A stretch of DNA of 64,000 bases, from assembly GCA_900472575.1 (NCBI GenBank), contig UCIV01000043.1, positions 27,637 to 91,636 on the forward strand, in the 5' to 3' direction. The stretch is from Hyphomicrobiales bacterium. Lineage in GTDB: Bacteria > Pseudomonadota > Alphaproteobacteria > Rhizobiales > Rhizobiaceae. This document shows, one piece after another, positions 24,215 to 33,670 of this stretch (position 1 is the stretch's first letter; each line of letters begins with the position of its first letter). A program made the translations under genes and the position numbers. The notes under the pieces are model-generated. The model was not told the DNA's origin. It was given only the letters and a program-made list of their open reading frames with translations, and ran no database searches.

Positions 24215-25249
24215 TTACATGGTCTTGCCGGCTTCGAAGTCCTTGCGGACCTGTTCGCGCTGATCGTCCGGAGCGGCAACCAGGCCGTATTCGGCGAGCG
24301 GGCCTTCCGGGCCAACCATGTCGTCAGAGATGAAGAACTCTACGTATTCCTTCAGGCCCGGGATAACGCCCAGGTGAGCCTTCTTGACGTAGAAGTACAG
24401 CGGACGGGAAACCGGGTACTTGCCGGAGGAGATCGTCTCGGTCGAAGCGACGACGTCCGAAACAGTTGCAACCTTCAGCTTGTCCTTGTTGTTTTCGTAG
24501 AAAGCCAGGCCGAAAACGCCGAGGCCGGTCTTGTTGGCAGCGATACGAGCGAGCGTTTCGGTGTAGTCGCCGTCGATGTCGACAGCAACGCCGTCCTTAC
24601 GGACTGCAACGCACTTGGCAGCAGCCTGCTTGGCATCGGTGATGGCAGCCTTGATGACGTCGGTGGCGCCGGCTTCCTTGCAGCCTTCAGCCATGATCTT
24701 CTCTTCGAAGACTTCGCGGGTGCCGTGCTTGGAGCCCGGGATATAGGCAGCGATCGGGCCCTTCGGCAGAGTAGCGTTGATGTCCGACCAGTTCTTGTAG
24801 GGGTTGGCGACGAGCTTGCCGTCAACAACAACTTCAGCGGCGAGAGCCTTGTAGAGATCCTTCGGCTCGATCTTCATGTCACCGTTCGAGCTATCAGCGG
24901 CAAATACGATGCCGTCGTAACCGATGCGGATTTCCTGAACGTCGGTAACGCCAGCTGCCTTGCAGGCTTCGGCTTCGCTCTTGTTGATCTTGCGCGAAGC
25001 ATTGGCAACGTCGATCGTGCCTTCACCAACGCCCGAGCAGAAAGCCTTCAGACCGCCGCCGGTGCCGCCGGATTCAACAACCGGAGCCTTGAAGTTCGGG
25101 AAGGTTTCCGCGAAAGTTTCAGCAACGATCTTTGCGTACGGCAGAACGGTGGAGGAGCCGGCAACCTGGACCTGGTCGCGCGCAGCGGCAGCACCGGCGA
25201 ATGCGACAGAGGCCACGAGGGCGGCTGCAGAAAGTTTCAACATGTTCAT
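24215..25249 (-). CDS. pstS: Phosphate-binding periplasmic protein PstS
   Basis: The periplasmic phosphate receptor of the Pst system, 344 residues. A signal peptide covers residues 1-23 (AFAGAAAARD). The phosphate site motifs VAGSSTVLPYAK, VVESGGTGGGLKAFC and GSKHGTREVFEEK are present. It is the first gene of the pst-phoU-phoB operon; a PhoB box lies 113 bases upstream of its start. phoR is just upstream on the same strand. Confidence 0.97.
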   Translation of the reverse strand: MNMLKLSAAALVASVAFAGAAAARDQVQVAGSSTVLPYAKIVAETFAETFPNFKAPVVESGGTGGGLKAFCSGVGEGTIDVANASRKINKSEAEACKAAGVTDVQEIRIGYDGIVFAADSSNGDMKIEPKDLYKALAAEVVVDGKLVANPYKNWSDINATLPKGPIAAYIPGSKHGTREVFEEKIMAEGCKEAGATDVIKAAITDAKQAAAKCVAVRKDGVAVDIDGDYTETLARIAANKTGLGVFGLAFYENNKDKLKVATVSDVVASTETISSGKYPVSRPLYFYVKKAHLGVIPGLKEYVEFFISDDMVGPEGPLAEYGLVAAPDDQREQVRKDFEAGKTM

Positions 25250-25361
25250 CGATCTCTCCCATGATGGGGTTTGTGAAAGCTTTGATCGCCGGCTTTCGCA
25301 CCTGCCGGCTTCTTGCCCGCTCCTATTAGCGGCCGTTGACCTCAGCTTTTATGTCACTTCG

Positions 25362-25379
25362 ATGAAACATTTGTGACAA
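25362..25379 (-). promoter_or_regulatory. Pho box upstream of pstS
   Basis: Read on the minus strand: TTGTCAC-AAAT-GTTTCAT, matching the tandem PhoB repeat CTGTCAT-N4-CTGTCAT at 10 of 14 positions. An AT-rich CATAAA about nine bases downstream could be the -10. Position between phoR and pstS supports autoregulation of the pst operon. Confidence 0.75.
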
Positions 25380-25441
25380 ATTAAATATATGATTTCACTA
25401 CATAATACTGTTGCACGCCTGTGCAGTGCGTATGTTTTATG

Positions 25442-26695
25442 TCAGAATCTGACGGTAAACTCGGATCCCTTGCCCAGTTCTGACTTCACGATGAGGCGGG
25501 CGCGGTGTCTGGTGAGGATATGCTTGACGATGGCGAGTCCCAGGCCGGTGCCCTTTTTCGACCGACTGTCGGCAACGCTAACCCGATAAAAACGCTCGGT
25601 AAGTCGCGGAACATGTTCAGCAGGGATGCCAGGACCGCGGTCGACGACACTGACTTCCACCGGCTGGGATGGCTCGTTGCGCAGGAAGACGTCAACGAAC
25701 TTGCCCTCCTGACCATATTTGCAGGCATTCTCGATCAGGTTCTCGACGACTTCCACCAGTTCGTCGCGGTCCCCCAGGACCTCGACCTTTTCTTCCGGCA
25801 GATGAAGGCGGATTTCGACGCCAAGCTCCTCTGCCAGCGGCAGCAGCGCATCACGGACATGACCGATAACCGGACGAAGATCGACGGACTGGTCCGGCGC
25901 GATATGGGATTTCAGTTCGAGCCTCGAAAGCGACAGGAGATCGTCGACAAGGCGGCTCATGCGGGTCGATTGATCCAGCATGATGCCGAGAAACCGTTCC
26001 TTGGCGGCATCATCAGAACGCGCCGGCCCCTGCATGGTCTCGATGAACCCGCGCAGCGAGGCAAGCGGGGTGCGCAATTCATGGCTGGCATTGGCGACGA
26101 AATCGGACCGCATGCGATCGAGCCGGCGAAGTTCGGAGATATCCTTGAACGACAGGAGGAAGAGTTTTTCCGCACCGAAAGCGTCCAGCGGCTCCATTGC
26201 CGCGATGCGCAGGAGGTAGACGCGCTCGGAGGGGAGCCTTTCAGAATGCTCGATCTGGTTCGGCTCGCCGGTTGCGATCGTCTCCTTGACCATGTCGAGA
26301 ATACCCGGCGAGCGCAGGCGCGCCGAGAGATGCGAGCCGATCGGCAGCAGGCCAAGCGCCTTTTCCGCCGCCTTGTTTTCCCACAAAACGATCGCCTCGG
26401 CATTCAACAGCAGGACCGGGATATCGAGAGCGGAAAGTGTCGCTGCGATACCGGGCAGTGGATCGGACGCCTGCTCTTCTTCCTCAAACTTCTCCGGTTC
26501 CGCGATGGGCATGATGACCGGAGGCCGGGCCGAAACCGCCAGAACAAGAATCAGCCAGACCAGAGCAACCCAATACCAGGGCAGACCTGCGGCAATCGCG
26601 GCCAATGCAGACACCGTCAGCAACAAGAAGAGACGCCATTCTCTTCTCATCACGGCGATAAGACCTCCGCCTGCCTGCTCTGCACTCGACGCCAT
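25442..26695 (-). CDS. phoR: Phosphate sensor histidine kinase PhoR
   Basis: The inner-membrane kinase that phosphorylates PhoB under phosphate limitation; 417 residues from this start. Two N-terminal membrane helices (about 19-55), an acidic linker, a PAS-like domain (about 88-190), the HisKA H-box with H205 (NASHELRTPLASL), and the HATPase with NLIENACKYG, DRGPGIPAEH and KKGTGLGLAIVKH are all clear. A GTG start nine codons earlier is possible; ATG 26695 has GGGG six bases upstream. It is divergent from ppk2. Confidence 0.95.
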   Translation of the reverse strand: MASSAEQAGGGLIAVMRREWRLFLLLTVSALAAIAAGLPWYWVALVWLILVLAVSARPPVIMPIAEPEKFEEEEQASDPLPGIAATLSALDIPVLLLNAEAIVLWENKAAEKALGLLPIGSHLSARLRSPGILDMVKETIATGEPNQIEHSERLPSERVYLLRIAAMEPLDAFGAEKLFLLSFKDISELRRLDRMRSDFVANASHELRTPLASLRGFIETMQGPARSDDAAKERFLGIMLDQSTRMSRLVDDLLSLSRLELKSHIAPDQSVDLRPVIGHVRDALLPLAEELGVEIRLHLPEEKVEVLGDRDELVEVVENLIENACKYGQEGKFVDVFLRNEPSQPVEVSVVDRGPGIPAEHVPRLTERFYRVSVADSRSKKGTGLGLAIVKHILTRHRARLIVKSELGKGSEFTVRF

Positions 26696-26888
26696 GACAA
26701 CCCCAACTGGATCCCGGGCCACATCCCGGCATTTTGCTTGCTAAACACGTGGTCATATAAGCCTTCCATGACACTTGTGCATCAGGGCCTATGGAAAACC
26801 TATGCCGGAATGCCACCTTTCGGATAGCGTGTCGCCATGGCGCAGCGCGTCGTCGTAATAGATACCGAGGACAAAGAGGAGAGCAGGC

Positions 26889-27767
26889 ATGTCAACGGGT
26901 GAAAGCAGGACGGTCGATCTGACAATCGGGGGAAAGAAACGGCGATTTGACATAGACAACCCGACCCTGCCGGACTGGATCGACGACCAAGCGCTTTCTT
27001 CGGGCGATTATCCCTATGACGACAAGCTTAACCGGGACAAATACGAAAAGCAGCTTGAGAAGCTGCAAATCGAACTGGTCAAGATGCAGTTCTGGATGCA
27101 GGCGACGGGCAAGCGGATGGTGGCGCTGTTCGAAGGCCGGGACGCGGCCGGCAAGGGCGGCACAATCTTTTCGATCCGCACTTATCTCAATCCACGTTCG
27201 GCGAGGGTCGTCGCTCTGACCAAACCGACGGAGACCGAGGCGGGGCAATGGTATTACCAGCGCTATGCAACGCATTTCCCGACCAAGGGCGAGATCGTTC
27301 TTTATGACCGTTCCTGGTATAACCGCGCCGTGGTCGAGCCGGTCATGGGGTTCTGCACGCCGGCGCAATATGACAGCTTTATGCGGGCGACGCCGCGGTT
27401 TGAAAAGCTGCTGGTGGAAGATGGCGTGCATTTCTTCAAGTTCTGGCTCGATATCGGCCAGGAAATGCAGCTGAAGCGCTTTCACGACCGACGCCATGAT
27501 CCGCTGAAGATCTGGAAGCTCTCGCCGATGGATATCGCCGCGCTGACGAAGTGGGATCAGTATACCGAAAAACGCAACAAAATGCTGGAAGAGACACACA
27601 CCAAGGAGGCGCCCTGGGCGATCCTGCGGGCCAATGACAAGCGGCGCTCACGGCTGAACGCGATCCGCCACATCCTTCTATCTCTCGATTACGAAGGCAA
27701 GGACAAGGATGCCATCGGCGAGATCGACGACAAGATCCTCGGGTTCGGACCAAAGTATCTCAAGTAA
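26889..27767 (+). CDS. ppk2: Polyphosphate kinase 2 (PPK2, class I-like)
   Basis: Transfers phosphate between polyphosphate and nucleotides, usually making GTP or ATP from the diphosphate. It is 292 residues, a single PPK2 domain. The Walker A motif is ALFEGRDAAGKGGT, Walker B is LYDRSWYNRAVVEPVMGF, and the lid module has LKRFHDRRHDPLKIWKLSPM. It lies divergent from phoR next to the Pho operon, which suits a role in phosphate storage and recovery. I see only an isolated GTGTCAT half-site in the shared promoter, not a convincing Pho box. Confidence 0.93.
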   Translation: MSTGESRTVDLTIGGKKRRFDIDNPTLPDWIDDQALSSGDYPYDDKLNRDKYEKQLEKLQIELVKMQFWMQATGKRMVALFEGRDAAGKGGTIFSIRTYLNPRSARVVALTKPTETEAGQWYYQRYATHFPTKGEIVLYDRSWYNRAVVEPVMGFCTPAQYDSFMRATPRFEKLLVEDGVHFFKFWLDIGQEMQLKRFHDRRHDPLKIWKLSPMDIAALTKWDQYTEKRNKMLEETHTKEAPWAILRANDKRRSRLNAIRHILLSLDYEGKDKDAIGEIDDKILGFGPKYLK

Positions 27768-27794
27768 AAACGATCGGCAGGCGAAGCTGCCGGG

Positions 27795-29030
27795 TCACTG
27801 ACCCGGCAGGGCTCGCACGGAATATATGAAGACCGGGCGATCTGCGCCCTGAATGCCGGTGTTGACGATGATACGGCCGGGGGCATTTGGCGCCATGGTG
27901 CGGTCGAAGCTGACCTTGAACAGCGCGTCGAGCTTTTCCTGCGTTGCCGTGAAACGGTGGCGCGAACAGCTGCCGAGGCTGCCGAAATCGCAGCGGACCG
28001 AAATCTGCGAGTGCTGGTTTGCTGCCGACTGGATGGTCAGCGCCAGCGTGGAACTCTTGCCGGCAAGCTCGCGCAGGATTTCCACCGGCACCTCGATTGC
28101 GACATCTCCGGCGGCATTCGACGTGGCAGAGGTAACCTTGAGTGCCTGAGCTTCGGTGCCAGTCGCGATCTCCGCCCTTGCCTGAGAACCCGCGGTAAAG
28201 GCGGCGCCCTGCTGTGGCTGGAAGATCGAGGCCCATTCTTCCGAGAAGCCTCCACGCGAGGAAAGCACGGACGGCCCCTGCCCCGAGGACTGAAGCGCCG
28301 ACGGTCGATTGGCGCTGCGCACCGCATCCTCGATGATCGATTGCACCATGCCCGACTGATAGAAGACGAAGCAGCCGACTGCGACCACGCCAAGCGTTAT
28401 GATCCAGGTGAGCAGATGAGACAGAAAGCCACGTTTCTTCCGGCGGCGGCGTCCAGCCGGAATTTCGGCGGAAGCCTTCACCTTGCGACCTTTGCGCCCC
28501 TTCTTAACCGTGGGCTCTGCAACCTCGCCGACGGGGGAGGCTTCCGGCAGCGTGCCGGGCACCGGTTCGGATCCATACCCTGCCGGCGCGATATCCGGGG
28601 CCATCGAGGGTATGTCGGAGTGATGGTCTGCGGTCGCCCCTGATCGGGTTACACCACCAAGTGCACCTGCCTCAACCACGGGGGGAGCGGGCGCACGCGG
28701 TGCGTCGACAGATACGGAGACGTCGGGGACAACGTGTGATGTGGTCCGGCGGACAGGCGCATCGATTTCGAAAAAGGGATCGACATCGGGAGCCGGAACA
28801 GGCTGGGCCGACTGCGCCAGGCGGTCGATCTCCTCGTTCTCGATCTCGCTGATCTTGTCTTCCAGCCGCTTGCGCTGCTGCATGATGACAAGGTTATCGG
28901 TGACGCCCTGCTTGCGCAGGCCGGCATCAAGTGCCTGGCGGGCGGACTGATAGATCCGGGCGCGCACCTGGCCATCACCACGTTCGGCGCGATCCAGGGC
29001 ATTTCTTATGGCTGTTTCCAGGCCGCTCAC
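27795..29030 (-). CDS. Conserved rhizobial membrane protein of unknown function
   Basis: A 411-residue protein I do not recognise by name. Residues 1-75 are helical and charged (LETAIRNALDRAERGD, KRLEDKISEIENEEIDRLA), probably a cytosolic coiled coil. A Pro/Ala-rich linker (about 75-195) ends in a very basic stretch (GRRRRKKRG), followed by one membrane helix (TWIITLGVVAVGCFVFYQSG) and a periplasmic C-terminal domain of about 170 residues with two strands of beta-rich sequence. The topology resembles envelope or septum-linked proteins. A 7-bp stem (CCGGGT/ACCCGG region, 27788-27808) overlaps its stop codon. Divergent from the nitronate monooxygenase gene. Confidence 0.7.
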   Translation of the reverse strand: MSGLETAIRNALDRAERGDGQVRARIYQSARQALDAGLRKQGVTDNLVIMQQRKRLEDKISEIENEEIDRLAQSAQPVPAPDVDPFFEIDAPVRRTTSHVVPDVSVSVDAPRAPAPPVVEAGALGGVTRSGATADHHSDIPSMAPDIAPAGYGSEPVPGTLPEASPVGEVAEPTVKKGRKGRKVKASAEIPAGRRRRKKRGFLSHLLTWIITLGVVAVGCFVFYQSGMVQSIIEDAVRSANRPSALQSSGQGPSVLSSRGGFSEEWASIFQPQQGAAFTAGSQARAEIATGTEAQALKVTSATSNAAGDVAIEVPVEILRELAGKSSTLALTIQSAANQHSQISVRCDFGSLGSCSRHRFTATQEKLDALFKVSFDRTMAPNAPGRIIVNTGIQGADRPVFIYSVRALPGQ

Positions 29031-29277
29031 TGCCGGTCCTTCCGGTTCATTCCAACTGGCGAGCGTAATCGTGTCACGCTCCTATTTTTAACCTCTCGGT
29101 AACGTCTCAGGCGCCGAACTGCAAGAAGGCGACCCAACTCATCCCGTGGTGAGACGGCCGAAACATGGTGGCAAATCCATGGCGGGTAAGTTCGATCCGC
29201 TAAACCGAGGCGACTTCCCCACGTGAAATTCATCTGATACACCATCTTACGTAAAGGTAATTCGGGAGGTTACTTTC

Positions 29278-30234
29278 ATGCTTCCAGCGGTCCTCAAGGA
29301 CAGGCTGCGGCTGCCGGTCGTGGCATCGCCGCTCTTCATCATATCGCATCCGCAACTGACGCTGGCGCAATGCAAGGCGGGTGTCGTTGGGGCTTTTCCG
29401 GCGCTCAATGCGCGGCCCGAAAACCAGCTCGACGAATGGCTGGCACAGATAACGGAAGAACTTGCAGCGTATGATGCCGCCAATCCCGACAAGCCATCGG
29501 CACCATTTGCCGTCAACCAGATCGTCCATACGTCGAACAGGAGGCTGGAACACGATCTGATGATGTGCGTGAAGTACAAGGTGCCGATCGTGATCTCCTC
29601 GCTTGGCGCCGTGCCGGAGGTGAATGCCGCCGTGCATTCTTATGGCGGCATCGTGCTGCATGACATCATCAACAACCGGCATGCGAAATCTGCCATCCGC
29701 AAGGGTGCCGACGGTTTGATCGCAGTTGCGACTGGTGCCGGCGGCCATGCGGGCACGCTGTCACCCTTCGCACTGGTACAGGAAATCCGAGAATGGTTCG
29801 ACGGACCGCTTCTCCTAGCCGGGGCGATCGCTACCGGCGGCGGCATTCTGGCGGCCCAGGCCATGGGCGCCGACATGGCCTATATCGGCTCGCCCTTCAT
29901 CGCTACGGATGAGGCACGCGCTTCAGAGGGCTACAAGCAGATGATCGTGGATTCGACCGCAGCCGATATCATCTATTCCAACTATTTCACCGGCATTCAC
30001 GGCAATTACCTGAAGGGGTCGATCACAGCGATGGGCATGGACCCGAATGCACTGCCTGAGGCCGATCCGTCGAAGATGGATTTCGACAAGGCGACCACCG
30101 GCGCGAAAGCCTGGAAGGAAATCTGGGGGGCTGGCCAAGGTGTGGGCGCGATCAAGGCAATCGAACCGGTGGCAAAGCTCGTCGACCGGCTGGAGGGAGA
30201 ATATTTGCAGGCCCGTGAACGGCTCGGACTTTAG
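29278..30234 (+). CDS. Nitronate monooxygenase family protein (2-nitropropane dioxygenase-like)
   Basis: A 318-residue FMN-dependent TIM-barrel enzyme that oxidises nitronates to carbonyl compounds and nitrite. Family features visible: RLRLPVVASPLFIISHPQLT near the N-terminus (FMN site), GVVGAFPALNAR, DGLIAVATGAGGHAG (about residue 145, substrate/FMN region) and LAGAIATGGGILAAQAMGAD (phosphate binding). ATG 29278 follows GGGAGG. Physiological substrate unknown; such enzymes may detoxify propionate-3-nitronate. Confidence 0.88.
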   Translation: MLPAVLKDRLRLPVVASPLFIISHPQLTLAQCKAGVVGAFPALNARPENQLDEWLAQITEELAAYDAANPDKPSAPFAVNQIVHTSNRRLEHDLMMCVKYKVPIVISSLGAVPEVNAAVHSYGGIVLHDIINNRHAKSAIRKGADGLIAVATGAGGHAGTLSPFALVQEIREWFDGPLLLAGAIATGGGILAAQAMGADMAYIGSPFIATDEARASEGYKQMIVDSTAADIIYSNYFTGIHGNYLKGSITAMGMDPNALPEADPSKMDFDKATTGAKAWKEIWGAGQGVGAIKAIEPVAKLVDRLEGEYLQARERLGL

Positions 30235-30349
30235 CCCCACCAGACCTGTTTGAGGAAAAACGACAGGATCGCGAAAACCGGCTTGAAATCGGAATTGGTT
30301 GCCTGTATCAGCGCATCACTCGCAGATTGGCGCCAGTCGCCACTGCCGG

Positions 30350-30425
30350 GCCGCTTTAGCTCAGGTGGTAGAGCACATCATTCGTAATGATGGGGTCGCA
30401 GGTTCGAGTCCTGCAAGCGGCACCA
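30350..30425 (+). tRNA. tRNA-Thr (CGT)
   Basis: A complete cloverleaf: acceptor GCCGCTT with AAGCGGC, D-arm GCTCAGGTGGTAGAGC, anticodon stem CATCA/TGATG around TTCGTAA (anticodon CGT), T-arm GCAGGTTCGAGTCCTGC. Discriminator A and an encoded CCA are present; 76 nt in total. Confidence 0.96.
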
Positions 30426-30502
30426 TTCTTCCTATGTCAATAGAGTGATTTTGTTCTCGTTTCATTGAAGCGCGAATCTTTATTTACGCGACCAAGACCG
30501 GG

Positions 30503-32323
30503 TCAATGGTCTTCGCCTGCGAAACGGCTGCCTACCTGATACGTTTTCAAATGGTCAATCACTCGCGTTTCGATTTCGGCTGTCGCGCGATCGCGGTCGC
30601 GCAGGTCCACCGCATAGGTATTTCTCAAGAGATACCAGAATTTCCGCAGCTCATCAGGCGACAGCCTTGATCGGCCAGGGACGAACTGATCGGCAAAATC
30701 GCCGCGGCTTTTGCAGACGAAACATCCGGCCATGTAATCCGATCGGCCGAAAACATAGACCGGCCTTTCGTGCAGCAGCGCTTCTGCGCCGACACCCGAA
30801 TTGATGACGCAGACGGCTTCAGTCTTCGGGATGATGGCGTGGATACTCGAATAGACCTGGCGGATCGTGCCCTTGGCGACCAGTTCGCCGAGATAATGCG
30901 ACACCTCCGGCGTCGTGCACAGGGGATGCCGCTTGACGACGACGGCCATGCCCTGAGTTTGCGCTGCCTGGATAACTTCATCCACCATGGCGAACAGATC
31001 GAGATAGGCCAGCTGGCTGACGGCATCGCCGATCAGCTGCAGCGCGACGAAAATGAACTTTTCCGGCAATTCCTCTACATTCGAAACAGCCGCCTGCTGG
31101 TATTTCGACAAATTGCCGCCGATGACGCGCTGTTTTTCACGATCGAAGAAGTCACCCGCGGCCTGCGGAGAGACATCTGCAGCGCGCAGTTCGGATAGCG
31201 TCATGGCCGAAAATTTTGACCAGCCTGCATACCCCCGTCGATCGAAGCAGAACAGGGACGGCCGATCGGTTTCCTTGAAATGCATGCCGAAATCCGTGTC
31301 GGATATGGTGTGATAGGCGAAGAACGGGGCTGACATATTCAGCACGCCATGGGTCCGCAATCTGCTTCTGACCGCATAGGGTATTCCATGCTTGTCGAGT
31401 GCCTTGACGATGCCGGAAAGGGCAAAGCGGATGTCCGAGCGAAAGCCGGGATAATCGATCTTGTTTCTTCGAAAAGCGGCGGCCGGCAAAAAGATGACGG
31501 GCAGGTCAGCAACAACAGCCGGCCGGCTACCGCCGGCACGGGCCAGGATATCCTCATGGGCTTTGCGGATCACATGACGAAAACCCACGGTCTCATCCAC
31601 GATAGATTGCAGCTCCGCAGAGAGTTTTTGTGTCTTTGTCATTCCTGACAGATGGGACGAGGAGACGAAATGCAGGGCGCCATCAAGATCGAAAAGGCTA
31701 AGCCTTGCGGTCACCACATCGCCCATATGCCACCGGGCTAGAGTTCGATCATTTTCGATATGGACCAGCTGCGTGGTCAGATGCCTGATGGCACCGGCGA
31801 AAATGTCCTCTCGATCACAGGCTTCTGCGGAAAGGGCCGTCGATATGGCCAGTGTCAGGTCGAGATAGCCCGGCTCCGCCTGCATGAAGGCCAGTCCGTC
31901 TTCGGCAAGTCGTTCGTGATAACGTTGCTGATCGGAATCGTTCACTCCGGCAGGCTCGCTTCCGCTCTTCACCAGACGCTGCGAAGCTGCGCGCAGAAGT
32001 ACCGCCGCCCCCGGGGAGAGGCGCGGATCGCCAAGGATTTCGGCCAGCCGCCGAGCGTGACCGGGCTCCACCACTCTGGTGATGTAAGTCGATATGCTCC
32101 AAAAGGTGAGCTGCTTCTTCCTTACACGGCGGATGAATAGATTTTCCGCCGCTTCGGGTCGGTCGGCATGGTATTCGATCAGCATCCGGCCCTCGAAGAG
32201 AAGAGCCGACAGCTTTCTCAATGAGACAAGCGGAGGCATGAAAAACGCGGCAGCGCCAAGCAGGATGCGCATCATCCGCAGGTTTCTGCCTGCCCGCACT
32301 CTCCTCTCGATATCCCCGATCAT
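30503..32323 (-). CDS. Capsule_synth-family protein (KpsC/KpsS-like), role unknown
   Basis: A 606-residue protein. The first half (about 1-260) is helical and not recognised. The second half resembles the capsule polysaccharide biosynthesis family of KpsC/KpsS/LipB Kdo-transferase-like proteins: FIFVALQLIGDAVS, VVVKRHPLC (H466-P467, the family's HP motif), then VINSGVGAEALLHERPVYVF (about 506-525), the hallmark nucleotide-sugar/acceptor region. No other capsule genes such as kpsDEMT are in the window. It is 97 bases downstream of the GT21 gene on the same strand and may be co-transcribed with it. Confidence 0.65.
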   Translation of the reverse strand: MIGDIERRVRAGRNLRMMRILLGAAAFFMPPLVSLRKLSALLFEGRMLIEYHADRPEAAENLFIRRVRKKQLTFWSISTYITRVVEPGHARRLAEILGDPRLSPGAAVLLRAASQRLVKSGSEPAGVNDSDQQRYHERLAEDGLAFMQAEPGYLDLTLAISTALSAEACDREDIFAGAIRHLTTQLVHIENDRTLARWHMGDVVTARLSLFDLDGALHFVSSSHLSGMTKTQKLSAELQSIVDETVGFRHVIRKAHEDILARAGGSRPAVVADLPVIFLPAAAFRRNKIDYPGFRSDIRFALSGIVKALDKHGIPYAVRSRLRTHGVLNMSAPFFAYHTISDTDFGMHFKETDRPSLFCFDRRGYAGWSKFSAMTLSELRAADVSPQAAGDFFDREKQRVIGGNLSKYQQAAVSNVEELPEKFIFVALQLIGDAVSQLAYLDLFAMVDEVIQAAQTQGMAVVVKRHPLCTTPEVSHYLGELVAKGTIRQVYSSIHAIIPKTEAVCVINSGVGAEALLHERPVYVFGRSDYMAGCFVCKSRGDFADQFVPGRSRLSPDELRKFWYLLRNTYAVDLRDRDRATAEIETRVIDHLKTYQVGSRFAGEDH

Positions 32324-32420
32324 CGCGCCTGCCCTGAGCCGTCAACTGCCTGAGCAGACGGTATAGAGCGGTTCGCAACCAAATGGGAAGCTCGCGGAGA
32401 TGTTGACCTTAGTTCCGGAT

Positions 32421-33575
32421 TCAATGAGGCGAGGACGCAGAACTCAGCTCGCTTGTCTCGGTGCCGATCGTCATCGTGTTGCCGCGCCAGTCGAATGAAC
32501 CGCTCAGCCAGCTTCTCATCCAGATTGCGGGTGACAACACGTCGCGCGCAAGCATAGCAGGAAGCGTCCAAACCGAGAGGTGCCAGTTCTTTGCCACAAT
32601 CAGAGCGAGCTCGGGAAGATAGACGGCGGTGAGGACGGCAAGGGTGATCATCGAGAATGAGGGGGAGCCTGTCGACAAGGCTGCCGCAGCAAGCGCCAGT
32701 AGAAGCGGCGGCAGGCAACCGAGCAGGATTTCCGGCACGAAGAAGGCCGGAAAGGTGACCCGGCGCAGGCGCGCCCAACGGGCTTGTCGGGACCATATCT
32801 GAGTGAGTTCGCGCCTGCCGAGCGGCTGTTCGAATGGCGAGGCGACAAGATGGACCTTGCGGCCGAGACGACGCACCAGCTTGGTCGCGGCAGCGTCCTC
32901 AGCAATTTCGGCACCGAGTGCGGCGATGCCGCCTTCCGCATCGAGCATCGGCTTGAACCACAACATGCTCTTGCCCTGGGCAAATCCGAGGCCAACTGCT
33001 TCGCCGGCATATTGCCAGCGTGCCTGCTGGGAGTTCAGGAAAGCGCATTCGATTTCTGCCCAGAAACCTTCCGGGCGAGAGCCGAGCGGAGTGGAGCAAA
33101 CAAGACCGGTGTTCGGTCGACGCGCCGCCATGAGATGGCCAATATAATCGCGCGGCATTAGAACGTTGGAATCGGCCAGAACAACCCAGTCGTTCACCGC
33201 AGCACGCCAACCCTTGACGCAATTGTTGAGCTTCGGATTGGCGCTGACGCGGTCGTCGCCAATCAGCAGGCTTGCCTTGATTTCGGGATGTCTTGCCATG
33301 ACCTCCTTGACCGCCGGAATGACCGTGTCACGCGCATCGGCAACACAGAAGATCAGCTCGTAGTCCGGCCAATCCAGATCGAAGGCGCGCTCTAGCGTCA
33401 GGGGGGTGAAATTCTCGATGCCGCAGGCAGGGATGACGACGGAGACAGGCGGCTTTTCGGTGAGCGCAGTTGCCGGGCTGCCTCTGCGCGACAGGCGACC
33501 CATCGCAATGCCGATACTGATGCCGTTGGCAGCGATCAGTGCACCGGAAACAAGGCCTAGAATAAGCGACATCAC
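32421..33575 (-). CDS. GT21-type glycosyltransferase (ceramide glucosyltransferase-like; Agt/Pgt-like candidate)
   Basis: A 384-residue inner-membrane glycosyltransferase. The N-terminal helix (LILGLVSGALIAANGISIGI) precedes the catalytic domain: PVSVVIPACG, the D1 region FCVADARD, the D2 motif VVLADSNVLMP, the D3 region (EIAEDAAATKLVRRLG) and (Q/R)xxRW as RQARWARLRR, the GT21 signature. Two or three C-terminal helices follow. In Agrobacterium and Mesorhizobium, GT21 enzymes glycosylate diacylglycerol when phosphate is short. A predicted Pho box 96 bases upstream supports the same role here. Ceramide as acceptor is the alternative. Confidence 0.85.
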   Translation of the reverse strand: MMSLILGLVSGALIAANGISIGIAMGRLSRRGSPATALTEKPPVSVVIPACGIENFTPLTLERAFDLDWPDYELIFCVADARDTVIPAVKEVMARHPEIKASLLIGDDRVSANPKLNNCVKGWRAAVNDWVVLADSNVLMPRDYIGHLMAARRPNTGLVCSTPLGSRPEGFWAEIECAFLNSQQARWQYAGEAVGLGFAQGKSMLWFKPMLDAEGGIAALGAEIAEDAAATKLVRRLGRKVHLVASPFEQPLGRRELTQIWSRQARWARLRRVTFPAFFVPEILLGCLPPLLLALAAAALSTGSPSFSMITLAVLTAVYLPELALIVAKNWHLSVWTLPAMLARDVLSPAIWMRSWLSGSFDWRGNTMTIGTETSELSSASSPH

Positions 33576-33670
33576 AAGCGATCTCCGTTGGGCCTCGATA
33601 TATCAGCGTCGGGTTCTGCCTTCATGGGGCGCGGCTCATCGGGCTTGGCGAAGGAGCCAAGCACGGACGG

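Noticed and set aside
26696..26888. Pho box in the phoR-ppk2 divergent region
   Set aside because: Only one GTGTCAT half-site was found; the partner half-site four bases away is a poor match.
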